Positions 34,622 to 43,076 of a stretch of 64,000 nucleotides of DNA are shown here, piece after piece; within the stretch, counting starts at the first letter, position 1; every line of letters starts with the position of its first letter. The notes under the pieces were generated by a model. The model was not told where the DNA came from. It saw nothing but the letters and a program-made list of their open reading frames with translations, and made no database searches. Both the position numbers and the translations under genes were made by a program. Source of the DNA: Hyphomonas sp. (lineage in GTDB: Bacteria > Pseudomonadota > Alphaproteobacteria > Caulobacterales > Hyphomonadaceae); contig CP051229.1 in assembly GCA_017792365.1 (NCBI GenBank), forward strand, positions 868,001-932,000, in the 5' to 3' direction.

Positions 34622-36505
34622 ATGAAACGCCTCCTCGCAGCAGCCTCTCTCGCCGTCCTCGCCGCCGCCTGTTCGGCCGCGACCGACACCGCCCAATCCA
34701 GCCAGACTGACCAGTACCTGCCGCCAGTCGCCGAGAACTTCCAGCTCGTCGACCAGAACCGCGAAGCCTGGGAACTGCGCTACTACGCCAAGGCCCCCGC
34801 GATCGTCCTCGCATCCCACCAGGTTGGCGACGAAACCTCGATTGCCACCGGTAAGGCCCTCTCCAGCCTCCAGGCGACCCACGGCGCTGATGGCCTCGAA
34901 GTTTTCCTCCTCGACCCGACGGAAAGCTTCACATACGCCGGTGTGGCCGAGGCAGCCGAGGCCGCCGGCTATGCCGACGTCCGCGTCCTGATGGACGAAT
35001 ACCAGCTCGTCAGCGAAAACCTCAAAGTCGCGGCGACCGGCGAAGCCTTCGTGATCGATCCCGCGACCTGGCAGTTCGTCTACCGCGGCCCTGCCGACGA
35101 CAACATGGTCGCCGCGGTCGACAAACTGATGGCCGGCGAAACCGTCGAGCCCGTGGCCTATGCAGCCGCCGGCGCCCCGATCCAGCTCGTAGGCCTGCAG
35201 AACGCCGACGCCCACGCCAACATCTCGTTCAGCGACGAGGTCGCCCCGATCCTGATCGAAAAATGCGCAGGCTGCCACACCGAAGGCGGCATCGGTCCGT
35301 TCGCGATGACCAGCTACGACGTGGTCAAAGGCTTCGCGCCCATGATCCGGGAATCGCTGCGCACCGATCGCATGCCGCCGTTCTTCGCCAACCGTCACAC
35401 CGGTGAGTGGCTGAACGACCAGAACCTCACCCCGACCGAAATGAAAACGCTGGTCCACTGGATCGAAGCCGGCGCGCCGCGCGGCGAAGGCGAAGATCCG
35501 CTGGTCGCAGAAGTCAAACCGGCCGTCGAATGGCCGCTGGGCGAGCCTGACCTGGTCTACACGATCCCGGCCGCCGAAATCCCGGCGACCGGTGTCGTCG
35601 AGTACAAATACCCGGCCGTCCGCAACACCTCGACGGAAAGCAAGTGGCTGAAGGCGTCGACCATCATCCCCGGCGACCGCACGGTTCTGCACCACGTCCT
35701 GTCCGGCTACATGGATGAGATGCCAGCTGACGGCGAACAGGCCGCCCAGACGAAGTGGAAGGGCTCAGTCGGCTCCTACACCCCCGGCGCAGCCCCTCAG
35801 GTCCTGCCCGAAGGCACCGGTGTTGAAGTCCCGGCTGGCGGCGCAATCGGCTTCCAGATGCACTATACAACGACCGGCAAGGCGGCCACCGACGCCACCC
35901 GCATCGGCCTCTACTTCCACGACGAAGCGCCCAAATACATCAAGCGCTCCGCGGTTATCGCCGACGCAACGATCCGGCTTGAGCCGGGCAAGGCGGAGCA
36001 GAAGGAGGTCGCCTACATGACCTTCCCGCACGACGCCACGCTCTACACGGTCTATCCGCACGCCCACTACCGCGCAGTCCAGGCCAGCCTCGAGGCGCAC
36101 TATCCGGACGGCACGACCGAGCTGATCGTCGACCTGCCGCGCTACGACTTCAACTGGCAGCGCGACTACGACTTCGTCGAACCGAAACAGATCCCGGCCG
36201 GCACGCGCATGGTCGCCCGCATGACCTACGACAACTCGGAACTGAACCGCGCCAACCCGGACCCGACCGCCACGGTCACCTGGGGCGACCAGACCTTCGA
36301 AGAAATGTTCTACATGAGGATGAACTACCGCTGGAACGACGAGACCGTCGATAACCAGGTCGGCGAGCAGTATGACCGCGAACTCATGCAGTCGCTGATG
36401 ACCGGCATGGTCGACAACAACCTCAACGGCAAGGTCGATCCCGCAGAGGCTCTGCGCCTCACCACCGTGATGGAAGCATTCGGCGGCGCGATCGGCGCGG
36501 AATAA
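34622..36505 (+). CDS. Lipoprotein combining redoxin, cytochrome c and copper-monooxygenase-like domains
   Basis: A 627-residue exported lipoprotein (signal ending LAVLAAAC). Residues 35-170 resemble a thioredoxin-fold redoxin (FQLVDQNREAWELRYY, FVIDPATWQFVYRGPADD), but no active Cys pair is seen at the usual position. A haem c site CAGCH is at about residues 215-219 (EKCAGCHTEGGIGPFAMTSY), with a possible Met ligand in TDRMPPFF. The last 270 residues look like the copper type II ascorbate-dependent monooxygenase fold, with LHHVLSG (about 356), GFQMHYTTTG and YPHAHYRAV (about 479) as likely Cu ligands. A periplasmic redox enzyme is likely; the substrate is unknown. The ATG at 34622 is the only start giving the signal. 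A hairpin terminator follows. Confidence 0.75.
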   Translation: MKRLLAAASLAVLAAACSAATDTAQSSQTDQYLPPVAENFQLVDQNREAWELRYYAKAPAIVLASHQVGDETSIATGKALSSLQATHGADGLEVFLLDPTESFTYAGVAEAAEAAGYADVRVLMDEYQLVSENLKVAATGEAFVIDPATWQFVYRGPADDNMVAAVDKLMAGETVEPVAYAAAGAPIQLVGLQNADAHANISFSDEVAPILIEKCAGCHTEGGIGPFAMTSYDVVKGFAPMIRESLRTDRMPPFFANRHTGEWLNDQNLTPTEMKTLVHWIEAGAPRGEGEDPLVAEVKPAVEWPLGEPDLVYTIPAAEIPATGVVEYKYPAVRNTSTESKWLKASTIIPGDRTVLHHVLSGYMDEMPADGEQAAQTKWKGSVGSYTPGAAPQVLPEGTGVEVPAGGAIGFQMHYTTTGKAATDATRIGLYFHDEAPKYIKRSAVIADATIRLEPGKAEQKEVAYMTFPHDATLYTVYPHAHYRAVQASLEAHYPDGTTELIVDLPRYDFNWQRDYDFVEPKQIPAGTRMVARMTYDNSELNRANPDPTATVTWGDQTFEEMFYMRMNYRWNDETVDNQVGEQYDRELMQSLMTGMVDNNLNGKVDPAEALRLTTVMEAFGGAIGAE

Positions 36506-36519
36506 GATCAGAGCGAGAC

Positions 36520-36543
36520 GGGAGGCGGCCTCAGGCCCCTCCC
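36520..36543 (+). terminator. Hairpin after the redoxin-cytochrome gene
   Basis: GGGAGG-C-GGCC-TCA-GGCC-CCTCCC folds into a ten-pair stem with one bulge, 15 bases after the stop. No T run follows. Confidence 0.5.
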
Positions 36544-36642
36544 CGACCGCCTGTCGACCGCCTTTCGACCACCCTCGCACGACCTTCGTCCCACTGAGGC
36601 GAATCCCTATGATGCCGCATGGTTCCGGCGTATGTCCGAAAC

Positions 36643-37131
36643 ATGCGCCAGCTCATCCTCATGCGCCACGCCAAGACCGAGCAACCCGCCGCCGGTCAAA
36701 GCGATTTCAGCCGCGAACTCACCGAACGAGGCCGCCACGACGCCCCTCTGGTCGCCGAACAACTAGCGGCCTCCGGCGCGCGCCCAACTCTGGCGCTGAT
36801 CTCTGACGCCGTCCGCACCCGCCAGACCTGGGAACTGGTCCGCGACAGCTTCCCGGCCTGCCCGCATCGCAGTCTCTCGACACTGTATCTGGCCGAAGCC
36901 GAAGTCATCATCCGCGAAGCAATGCAATGCGGCGAGGACGCAGTGATCATCATCGGCCACAACCCGGGCCTTCATGAGCTAGCGTCCGTCATCGCCGAAA
37001 ACGACACGCAAGCGGGGCAGGAACTGCATCAGAAGTTTCCGACCAGCGCGGCTGCATTCTTCGAACGCGATGATCCCAAGCGGGCATGGAAGCTCCGCAG
37101 CTTCATCAGGCCAAAGGATCTTCGCGGCTGA
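36643..37131 (+). CDS. sixA: SixA-like phosphohistidine phosphatase
   Basis: A 162-residue histidine-phosphatase superfamily member. The catalytic RHG-type motif is LILMRHAKTEQPA at residues 4-16, followed by ELTERGRHDAP, ISDAVRTRQTWE and the second His in IIIGHNPGLHELA. SixA removes phosphate from phosphohistidine in HPt domains such as that of ArcB. The ATG at 36643 is preferred because SixA proteins start M-x-L-I/L-L-M-R-H. An upstream GTG or ATG would add eight residues. It is a short single-domain protein of normal length for the family. Confidence 0.85.
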   Translation: MRQLILMRHAKTEQPAAGQSDFSRELTERGRHDAPLVAEQLAASGARPTLALISDAVRTRQTWELVRDSFPACPHRSLSTLYLAEAEVIIREAMQCGEDAVIIIGHNPGLHELASVIAENDTQAGQELHQKFPTSAAAFFERDDPKRAWKLRSFIRPKDLRG

Positions 37132-37134
37132 ACC

Positions 37135-37151
37135 AGCCCGCTTAGCAGGCT
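37135..37151. terminator. Weak hairpin between convergent genes
   Basis: AGCCCGC-TTA-GCAGGCT pairs over seven bases with one wobble, in the 25-base gap between sixA and the exchanger gene. It may stop transcription from both sides. Confidence 0.3.
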
Positions 37152-37156
37152 CACAT

Positions 37157-38152
37157 TCAGCTCAGCGCCTCGCGGATCCCGCTGTACTCCCAGCCCTGGA
37201 CAAGCCCGAGAATATAGATCGCGTAACCGGCCAGGAATATCGCCCCGGTCATCCACCCCACCCGGCGGCGGATCAGCACCACGAAAGCAAAGACAAGCCC
37301 TGAAGCAAGCATGGCGTAGTGGCTATAGTCGTGGAACTCGTTGCTGAGCGTCTGCTGCCCGAACAGCGCAACAACGCCCCCGACACCCAGAATGTTGAAG
37401 ATGTTGGAGCCTAGGATATTCCCGATCGCGACTTCGCTCTGACGACGGATAGAGGCGGCCAACGCAGCGCCGAGTTCCGGGAGAGACGTGCCGAGCGCCA
37501 GAAGCGTCAGGCCGAGAATTTCTTCGCTAAGGCCCGTGGATTGCGCGACCCCGATGCCGCCCTGGATCAGGAGGTGGGCACCAAGTGGCAGGCCAACGAT
37601 GCCGATCAATACCAGCGTCAACATGCGCCAGAACGGCATGGCCTGGAGCTGGCGCTCATAGAAATGGTCTTCCGTCTTGTCGATGTGACCGAAGGATAGC
37701 GCGAAGACCAGACCGACCATCAGGGCGCTCAGAAAGCCGATGCCGATGACCGGATTGAGCCCCCAGAATAAGGTGATTAGGACCCAGGCGACCGTCGCGA
37801 AGTACATGAACATCGTCATGCCCAGGACGCGCGGAGCCATTGTAGTTACAGGAAAAATGATCGCCGGCGCCGCGATGACCAGCATGATGTTGGCGATGTT
37901 CGAACCCACGATGTTGCCGTGGGCCAGGCCGAAACTGCCTTCGCTTGCGGCCTCGACCGAGATGAAGAGTTCGGGGATCGACGTGCCGAAGCCCACGATC
38001 ACGATCGCAACGAGGATCGGGGCGATGTTGGTCTTGTGGGCGGCGGCAAGCGCGCCGCGGACGATGCAGTCGCCGGAATAGAGCAGGAAGATGAAGCCAA
38101 CCACCGTCACCACAATGGCGGAAGGCAGAAAATCCCCACTCAACTCAGGCAT
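37157..38152 (-). CDS. Calcium/sodium antiporter (YrbG-like, CaCA family)
   Basis: A 331-residue cation exchanger with about ten membrane helices. The two inverted alpha repeats are clear: VGFGTSIPELFISVEAAS with GNIVGSNIANIMLVI, and LALGTSLPELGAALAAS with GNILGSNIFNILGVG. Each holds the Glu and Asn that bind Ca2+ and Na+. Members expel Ca2+ in exchange for Na+ or H+ across the cytoplasmic membrane. The length is normal for bacterial YrbG-type proteins. It is preceded on the same strand by a possible 26-residue membrane peptide gene. Confidence 0.92.
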   Translation of the reverse strand: MPELSGDFLPSAIVVTVVGFIFLLYSGDCIVRGALAAAHKTNIAPILVAIVIVGFGTSIPELFISVEAASEGSFGLAHGNIVGSNIANIMLVIAAPAIIFPVTTMAPRVLGMTMFMYFATVAWVLITLFWGLNPVIGIGFLSALMVGLVFALSFGHIDKTEDHFYERQLQAMPFWRMLTLVLIGIVGLPLGAHLLIQGGIGVAQSTGLSEEILGLTLLALGTSLPELGAALAASIRRQSEVAIGNILGSNIFNILGVGGVVALFGQQTLSNEFHDYSHYAMLASGLVFAFVVLIRRRVGWMTGAIFLAGYAIYILGLVQGWEYSGIREALS

Positions 38153-38173
38153 TTGGCGTCCCCGGGACGGCCT

Positions 38174-38254
38174 CTAGTCCAGACGGCGGTACTCAAGCAG
38201 GTTCAGCAAGGCGAACACCAGAACCACACCGATAATCGCATAAAAAGCCGCCAT
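38174..38254 (-). CDS. Possible 26-residue single-helix membrane protein
   Basis: The frame encodes MAAFYAIIGVVLVFALLN followed by LLEYRRLD, one hydrophobic helix with a positive C-terminal flank. A GGAG lies ten bases before the ATG. It ends 21 bases upstream of the exchanger start on the same strand, so it may be a regulatory or assembly partner. It is too short to judge by codon use, so support is limited. Confidence 0.35.
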   Translation of the reverse strand: MAAFYAIIGVVLVFALLNLLEYRRLD

Positions 38255-38449
38255 TGGGAGCGCTCCAAGCCAGTCTGTAGATGCCGAGTCCTAACCCGGT
38301 TTTGAGCGTGATGCTATGCATTACCGCGCAACGCGAGAATCTGACACGGGGGGCGCCGAGGGTGAGCCTTGGCGGGCTCCATGGGGTGAATCGCGCGCCC
38401 GGCGGGACGTCCAAGGGGGCGCGCCGGGTGGGGCTGGACAGGATTACGG

Positions 38450-38902
38450 ATGCCGACACTTCGAGACAGACTGTTCCAATTCTACTGGCGGCGGCAGAGA
38501 CCACTGACGCTCGGCGTCCGCGGCATTGTCACCGACGAAGAGGGACGCGTACTCCTCCTCCGGCACACCTATACTCCGGGTTGGCATTTCCCCGGCGGAG
38601 GCGTCGAGAAGAACGAGACCGCTCTCACCGCCCTCAGCCGGGAGCTGAAAGAAGAGGCCCAGCTGACGATGAGCGGTACGCCTGAGCTGATCTCGATCCA
38701 CTCGAACCACAATGTCTTCCCGAACGACCACGTCCTCGTGTTTCGCGTGGGCGAATGGACCGCCGAGGCGTTCATCCCGAACGGCGAAGTGAAGGAGACG
38801 CGCTTTGTCGATCCGCTTGACCCGCCAGACGAAACAACCGGCGGCACGCGCCGCCGGTTGCTCGAGGTTTTTGGCGCGGCCCCAGTGAGCGAACACTGGT
38901 GA
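38450..38902 (+). CDS. Nudix hydrolase
   Basis: A 150-residue Nudix protein. The Nudix box spans GGGVEKNETALTALSRE and continues LKEEAQL (residues 48-71) with the expected Glu, Arg and Glu-Glu residues for Mg2+ binding. GVRGIVTDEEGRVLLLRH precedes it. Such enzymes hydrolyse a nucleoside diphosphate linked to another group; the substrate is not evident. The surrounding plus strand upstream (38300-38450) is G-rich without a gene. It converges on clpA with a 20-base gap. Confidence 0.88.
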   Translation: MPTLRDRLFQFYWRRQRPLTLGVRGIVTDEEGRVLLLRHTYTPGWHFPGGGVEKNETALTALSRELKEEAQLTMSGTPELISIHSNHNVFPNDHVLVFRVGEWTAEAFIPNGEVKETRFVDPLDPPDETTGGTRRRLLEVFGAAPVSEHW

Positions 38903-38922
38903 GCCGCTGACCCCGCGAAGTT

Positions 38923-41238
38923 CTAGTCAGCCATTTCCGGCGCAGACGACTTCTTCGAGGAAGGCTTGCCGTCAGCGACGTACTTGAACGTCAGCTTCTC
39001 GGGATCCTTCTTGTCGATGTCGATCTTGACGCCGCCGCCCTTCTGCAGAGCGCCGAACAGCAGCTCTTCTGCGAGCGGTTTTTTCACATGCTCCTGGATC
39101 AGACGCGACAGCGGACGCGCGCCGAACGCTTCGTCGTAACCGCGCACCGCCAGCCACTTCCGCGCCTTGGCAGTCAGCGCAATGGTGACGTTGCGGTCGG
39201 CCAGCTGGCTTTCCAGCTGCAGGATGAACTTGTCGACGACCTGCTCGATGATTTCCTGGCTGAGACCAGCGAACGGGATCGTGGCGTCGAGACGGTTGCG
39301 GAACTCCGGCGTGAACAGCCGCTTGATCGCTTCCTCGTCCTCGCCTTCCCGCTTGCCGCGGCCGAAGCCGATGGCTTCCTTCGCCGCATCGGATGCGCCA
39401 GCGTTTGTCGTCATGATGAGGATCACGTTTCTGAAGTCGACCTTCTTGCCGTTGGCGTCGGTCAGCTGGCCGTTGTCCATCACCTGCAAGAGGATGTTGA
39501 ACAGGTCGGGGTGGGCCTTCTCGATCTCGTCGAGCAGCAGCACGCAATGCGGATGCTGATCGACACCGTCGGTCAGAAGCCCGCCCTGGTCGTAGCCGAC
39601 ATAGCCCGGAGGGGCGCCGAGCAGACGCGACACGGTGTGACGCTCCATGTACTCGGACATGTCGAAGCGCAGAAGCTCGACGCCGAGCAATGACGACAGC
39701 TGGCGCGCGACTTCCGTCTTGCCGACGCCGGTGGGGCCGGAGAACAGATAGCAGCCGATCGGCTTGTTCGGCTCACGCAGCCCTGCCCGCGCGAGTTTGA
39801 TCGCAGCCGACAGCGCCTTGATCGCTTCGTCCTGACCAAACACGACACGTTTGAGATCGTTGTCGAGGCTCTTCAGCAACTGGGCATCGGACTTGGTGAC
39901 CTGCTTGGCCGGAATGCGAGCCATCTTCGCGATGACCTGCTCGATCTCGCGCGGACCAATCTGCTTGCGGCGCTTGCTGTCCGGCAGAAGCCACTGGCTG
40001 GCGCCGGCTTCATCGATCACGTCGATCGCCTTGTCCGGCAGTTTCCGGTCGGTGATGTAGCGCGCCGACATCTCGACCGCGGTGCGAACCGCTTCGTTAG
40101 TGTAGCGCAAGCCGTGGAATTCCTCGAAATACGGCTTCAAGCCCATCATGATCTTGATCGAATCCGAGACCGTCGGCTCGACGACATCGATCTTCTGGAA
40201 CCGCCGCGCGAGCGCACGATCCTTTTCGAAGTGCTGGCGATATTCCTTGTAGGTGGTCGAACCCATGCAGCGCAGCTGGCCGGATTGCAGCGCCGGCTTC
40301 AGCAGGTTGGATGCGTCCATAGCGCCGCCCGAGGTGGCGCCCGCGCCGATCACGGTGTGGATCTCGTCAATGAACAGCACCGCTTTTGGTTGCTCTTCGA
40401 GCTCTTTCACGACGGCCTTCAGTCTCTCTTCGAAATCACCCCGATAGCGCGTGCCGGCGAGCAGCGCGCCCATGTCGAGTGAGAAGATGACGGCGTCGTC
40501 GAGGATCGACGGCGCTTCACCATCGACAATCTTCTTGGCGAGGCCTTCGGCGATGGCCGTCTTGCCGACGCCCGGGTCGCCAACCAGAAGCGGGTTGTTC
40601 TTGCGTCGGCGGCACAGCACCTGGATCGCGCGTTCAACTTCGGCGGTACGGCCGATCAGCGGATCGGTCTTCCCCTTCTCCGCCTTCTCGTTGAGGTTCA
40701 CGCAGTAAGCCGCAAGCGCCTCGCCCACCGGCTTGGTTCCGGTTTCTTCCTCGCGCTCGTTCTGCGCGCCTTCGACGGACCGGGGCTTGGCCATGCCGGG
40801 CTTCTTGGCGATGCCATGCGAGATGTAATTGACCGCATCGTAGCGCGTCATGTCCTGCTCCTGCAGGAAGTACGCAGCGTGGCTGTCGCGCTCGGCGAAA
40901 ATCGACACCAGCACGTTGGCGCCCGTCACTTCATCACGGCTTGCGCTTTCGACATGCAACATCGCGCGCTGGATCACGCGCTGGAAAGCGGCCGTCGGAT
41001 GCACCTGGCCGCTGTCTTCGACAACGAAGCTGGCGCAGTCATTGTCGAGATAGTTCACGAGATCGCGTCGCAGCTTTTCGAGATCGACCTTGCAGGCGAT
41101 CAGCACTTCGCAGGCGTCTTCGTCTTCGGTAAGCGCCAGAAGGAGGTGCTCAAGTGTGGCGTATTCATGCTTGCGCTCGCCTGCCAGCTGCAGGGCGCGC
41201 TCGATACCGTGTTCCAGACTTGGCGTCAGAGAGGGCAT
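38923..41238 (-). CDS. clpA: ATP-dependent Clp protease ATPase subunit ClpA
   Basis: A 771-residue AAA+ unfoldase that feeds proteins to ClpP. An N-terminal Clp-N domain (LEHGIERALQLAGERKHEYAT) is followed by D1 with Walker A VGDPGVGKTAIAEGLA and VLFIDEIHTVIGAG, and D2 with FSGPTGVGKTEVARQ and VLLLDEIEKAHPD. The ClpP-binding region lies in D2: KEAIGFGRGKR. Order and length match ClpA, not ClpB, because there is no middle coiled coil. The adaptor clpS sits seven bases upstream on the same strand, the usual alphaproteobacterial pair. Confidence 0.97.
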   Translation of the reverse strand: MPSLTPSLEHGIERALQLAGERKHEYATLEHLLLALTEDEDACEVLIACKVDLEKLRRDLVNYLDNDCASFVVEDSGQVHPTAAFQRVIQRAMLHVESASRDEVTGANVLVSIFAERDSHAAYFLQEQDMTRYDAVNYISHGIAKKPGMAKPRSVEGAQNEREEETGTKPVGEALAAYCVNLNEKAEKGKTDPLIGRTAEVERAIQVLCRRRKNNPLLVGDPGVGKTAIAEGLAKKIVDGEAPSILDDAVIFSLDMGALLAGTRYRGDFEERLKAVVKELEEQPKAVLFIDEIHTVIGAGATSGGAMDASNLLKPALQSGQLRCMGSTTYKEYRQHFEKDRALARRFQKIDVVEPTVSDSIKIMMGLKPYFEEFHGLRYTNEAVRTAVEMSARYITDRKLPDKAIDVIDEAGASQWLLPDSKRRKQIGPREIEQVIAKMARIPAKQVTKSDAQLLKSLDNDLKRVVFGQDEAIKALSAAIKLARAGLREPNKPIGCYLFSGPTGVGKTEVARQLSSLLGVELLRFDMSEYMERHTVSRLLGAPPGYVGYDQGGLLTDGVDQHPHCVLLLDEIEKAHPDLFNILLQVMDNGQLTDANGKKVDFRNVILIMTTNAGASDAAKEAIGFGRGKREGEDEEAIKRLFTPEFRNRLDATIPFAGLSQEIIEQVVDKFILQLESQLADRNVTIALTAKARKWLAVRGYDEAFGARPLSRLIQEHVKKPLAEELLFGALQKGGGVKIDIDKKDPEKLTFKYVADGKPSSKKSSAPEMAD

Positions 41239-41245
41239 TTAGGAA

Positions 41246-41575
41246 TTAGTCCTCGCGTTCCATTGTGCACTGGAGAGGATGCTCGCTACGCCGCGCCAGG
41301 TCCAGCACCTGGGCGACTTTGGTTTCGGCGACGTCAAAAGGGTACACGCCGCAGACACCGACGCCGAAATTGTGAACATGGAGCATGATACGGGTGGCCT
41401 CTTCGCGGGACTTCCCGAAGCAATGCTCCAGTATGAGAACGACGAATTCCATCGGCGTATAGTCGTCGTTCAGGATCAGAACCCTGTACATGGACGGTTT
41501 CTTGGTCTTCGGCTTCGCCCGAGTGACGACGCCGACCTCCCGGTCCGTCTCGTTTGGTTTACGCTTGTCGGTCAT
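41246..41575 (-). CDS. clpS: ClpS adaptor
   Basis: A 109-residue adaptor that delivers N-end-rule substrates to ClpA. After a flexible, basic N-terminus come the conserved [17 protein letters not shown] and [19 protein letters not shown], then [14 protein letters not shown]. The residues lining the N-degron pocket (Asn and Asp of LNDDYTPM, His of HVHNFG) are present. It starts at the edge of a 429-base gap that must contain its promoter. Confidence 0.95.
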   Translation of the reverse strand: MTDKRKPNETDREVGVVTRAKPKTKKPSMYRVLILNDDYTPMEFVVLILEHCFGKSREEATRIMLHVHNFGVGVCGVYPFDVAETKVAQVLDLARRSEHPLQCTMERED

Positions 41576-42004
41576 CAGATCCCGAGCAGTTGTCCTGAGC
41601 CAGTCTGCGGCCCTAACTCAATTCGGCCGGTTATAGCTCATTAGATATGCAAACCGGCGCCAACTGAAAGAGGCAAGGCTGTGGTCGACCGATTCTGACC
41701 CGTTCCACAGTTAACGCCGGTGGCCGGCGCAGGCGGCTCCAGAAACACAGCGCGCCACAGGCGAAATTGTTCTCGCCGGCCTCGCCTAGCACGGTTCATG
41801 CATCGTTCAACTCAGTCCTGATTTAAAGACAACTGGGCAGAACCGCAGGGAGAGATCGGGGCAGGAAGCAAATCAGAGGTTCTTGGAAGGGTGAGCGAGC
41901 CAACTTGCTGCATTTCGGTGGTGACGTTGGTTAAACAATAAGTAAGCTCGAACGATCACCTTTCAAGGGAATCCGGTTCGACTTGGATAAGGGATCCAGC
42001 CGTC
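41576..42004. other. 429-base divergent gap between clpS and the D,D-carboxypeptidase; possible origin-like region
   Basis: No gene is seen. The gap holds promoters for clpS (minus) and the carboxypeptidase (plus). It contains an inverted pair CTGTGG (41679-41684) / CCACAG (41705-41710), a seven-of-nine match to the DnaA box on the minus strand (CTTGGATAA, 41982-41990), and TTAA-N7-GTAA (41931-41945), one base from a CtrA site. It lies inside the zone where the strand composition changes. None of these alone is decisive. Confidence 0.4.
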
Positions 42005-43060
42005 ATGAATTCGTGCGTCTCACTGTCGCCGCTACGAACAATCCTGATTTCTGCCGTTGCGGCCTGTGCGTTTGCAACGCCCGCCTTTGCGGAAAAATAT
42101 GCCTCGATCGTCGTCGACATGGATACCGCTCAGGTCCTTCATGCGCGCAACGCCGACGCGGAGCGCTACCCCGCGTCGCTGACCAAGGTCATGACGCTTT
42201 ACATGGTTTTTGACGCGCTGGATTCTGGCGAACTGGCGCTTGATGACCGCATGAAGGTTTCGCGCACGGCTTCGCGCCAGCAGCCGTCCAAACTTGCGCT
42301 GAAGTCGGGTTCGACGATCCGTGTGGATCACGCCATTCGCGCGCTCGTCACCAAGTCGGCCAACGACGTTGCTGTTGTCATCGCTGAGCACCTTGGCGGG
42401 AACGAAGCCAACTTCGCGGAAATGATGACCGTGAAGGCGCGCGAGCTGGGCCTTACCGAAACGCGGTTCCAGAATGCGTCCGGCTTGCCCGACCGCAACC
42501 AGACGACGACCGCCCGCGACATGGCCAAGCTGGCCGAGGCGGTCTACCTCGATCACCGGGACTATTACTCCTATTTCTCGACGCCGGACTTTGTCTGGAA
42601 CCGTCGCACCTACAAGAACCACAATACGCTGCTGAAAGACGTGACGGGCGTGGACGGGATCAAGACCGGCTACACCAACGCATCGGGCTATAACCTGATG
42701 GCGTCGGCGGAGCGTGATGGCCAGCGTGTGATCGCCGTCATGCTTGGCGGGCGCACCGGGAAATCGCGTGACGAACACGTTCGCGACCTGTTGGAAGCGG
42801 CGTTCGCCCAGGTGAACGGGGTCCAGCTGGCTGAGGATCACTATCTGGTTCAGAACGTGAAGCTGTCCGAGCAGTCCAACCTGTCAGCCGAAGAACTCGC
42901 CGCAGCTCAACTCCGCAGGCTCGAGGAATTCGAGGCCGGCGAAGTGACCAGCGCGTCGCTGTGGGTCGAAGGACCGATCGCGCAGGGCGATGGCGAAGCG
43001 CCGGCCGGCTACGAGACGCAGGATTACGTCGATCCGGCGGCCGCGGCTTACGGCCAGTAA
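42005..43060 (+). CDS. D-alanyl-D-alanine carboxypeptidase
   Basis: A 351-residue low-molecular-weight penicillin-binding protein (DacA/DacF type). A signal peptide ends in TPAFA. The active-site motifs are SLTKVMT (SxxK) near residue 58, KSANDVA (SxN) near residue 117 and IKTGYTNAS (KTG) near residue 218. The enzyme removes the terminal D-Ala from peptidoglycan stem peptides in the periplasm. The C-terminal part (from about residue 270) does not show a clear amphipathic anchor and ends in a Gly/Ala-rich tail (AAAAYGQ). It converges on mipZ with a 16-base gap. Confidence 0.93.
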   Translation: MNSCVSLSPLRTILISAVAACAFATPAFAEKYASIVVDMDTAQVLHARNADAERYPASLTKVMTLYMVFDALDSGELALDDRMKVSRTASRQQPSKLALKSGSTIRVDHAIRALVTKSANDVAVVIAEHLGGNEANFAEMMTVKARELGLTETRFQNASGLPDRNQTTTARDMAKLAEAVYLDHRDYYSYFSTPDFVWNRRTYKNHNTLLKDVTGVDGIKTGYTNASGYNLMASAERDGQRVIAVMLGGRTGKSRDEHVRDLLEAAFAQVNGVQLAEDHYLVQNVKLSEQSNLSAEELAAAQLRRLEEFEAGEVTSASLWVEGPIAQGDGEAPAGYETQDYVDPAAAAYGQ

Positions 43061-43076
43061 CGACGGCCAGTCCCAG

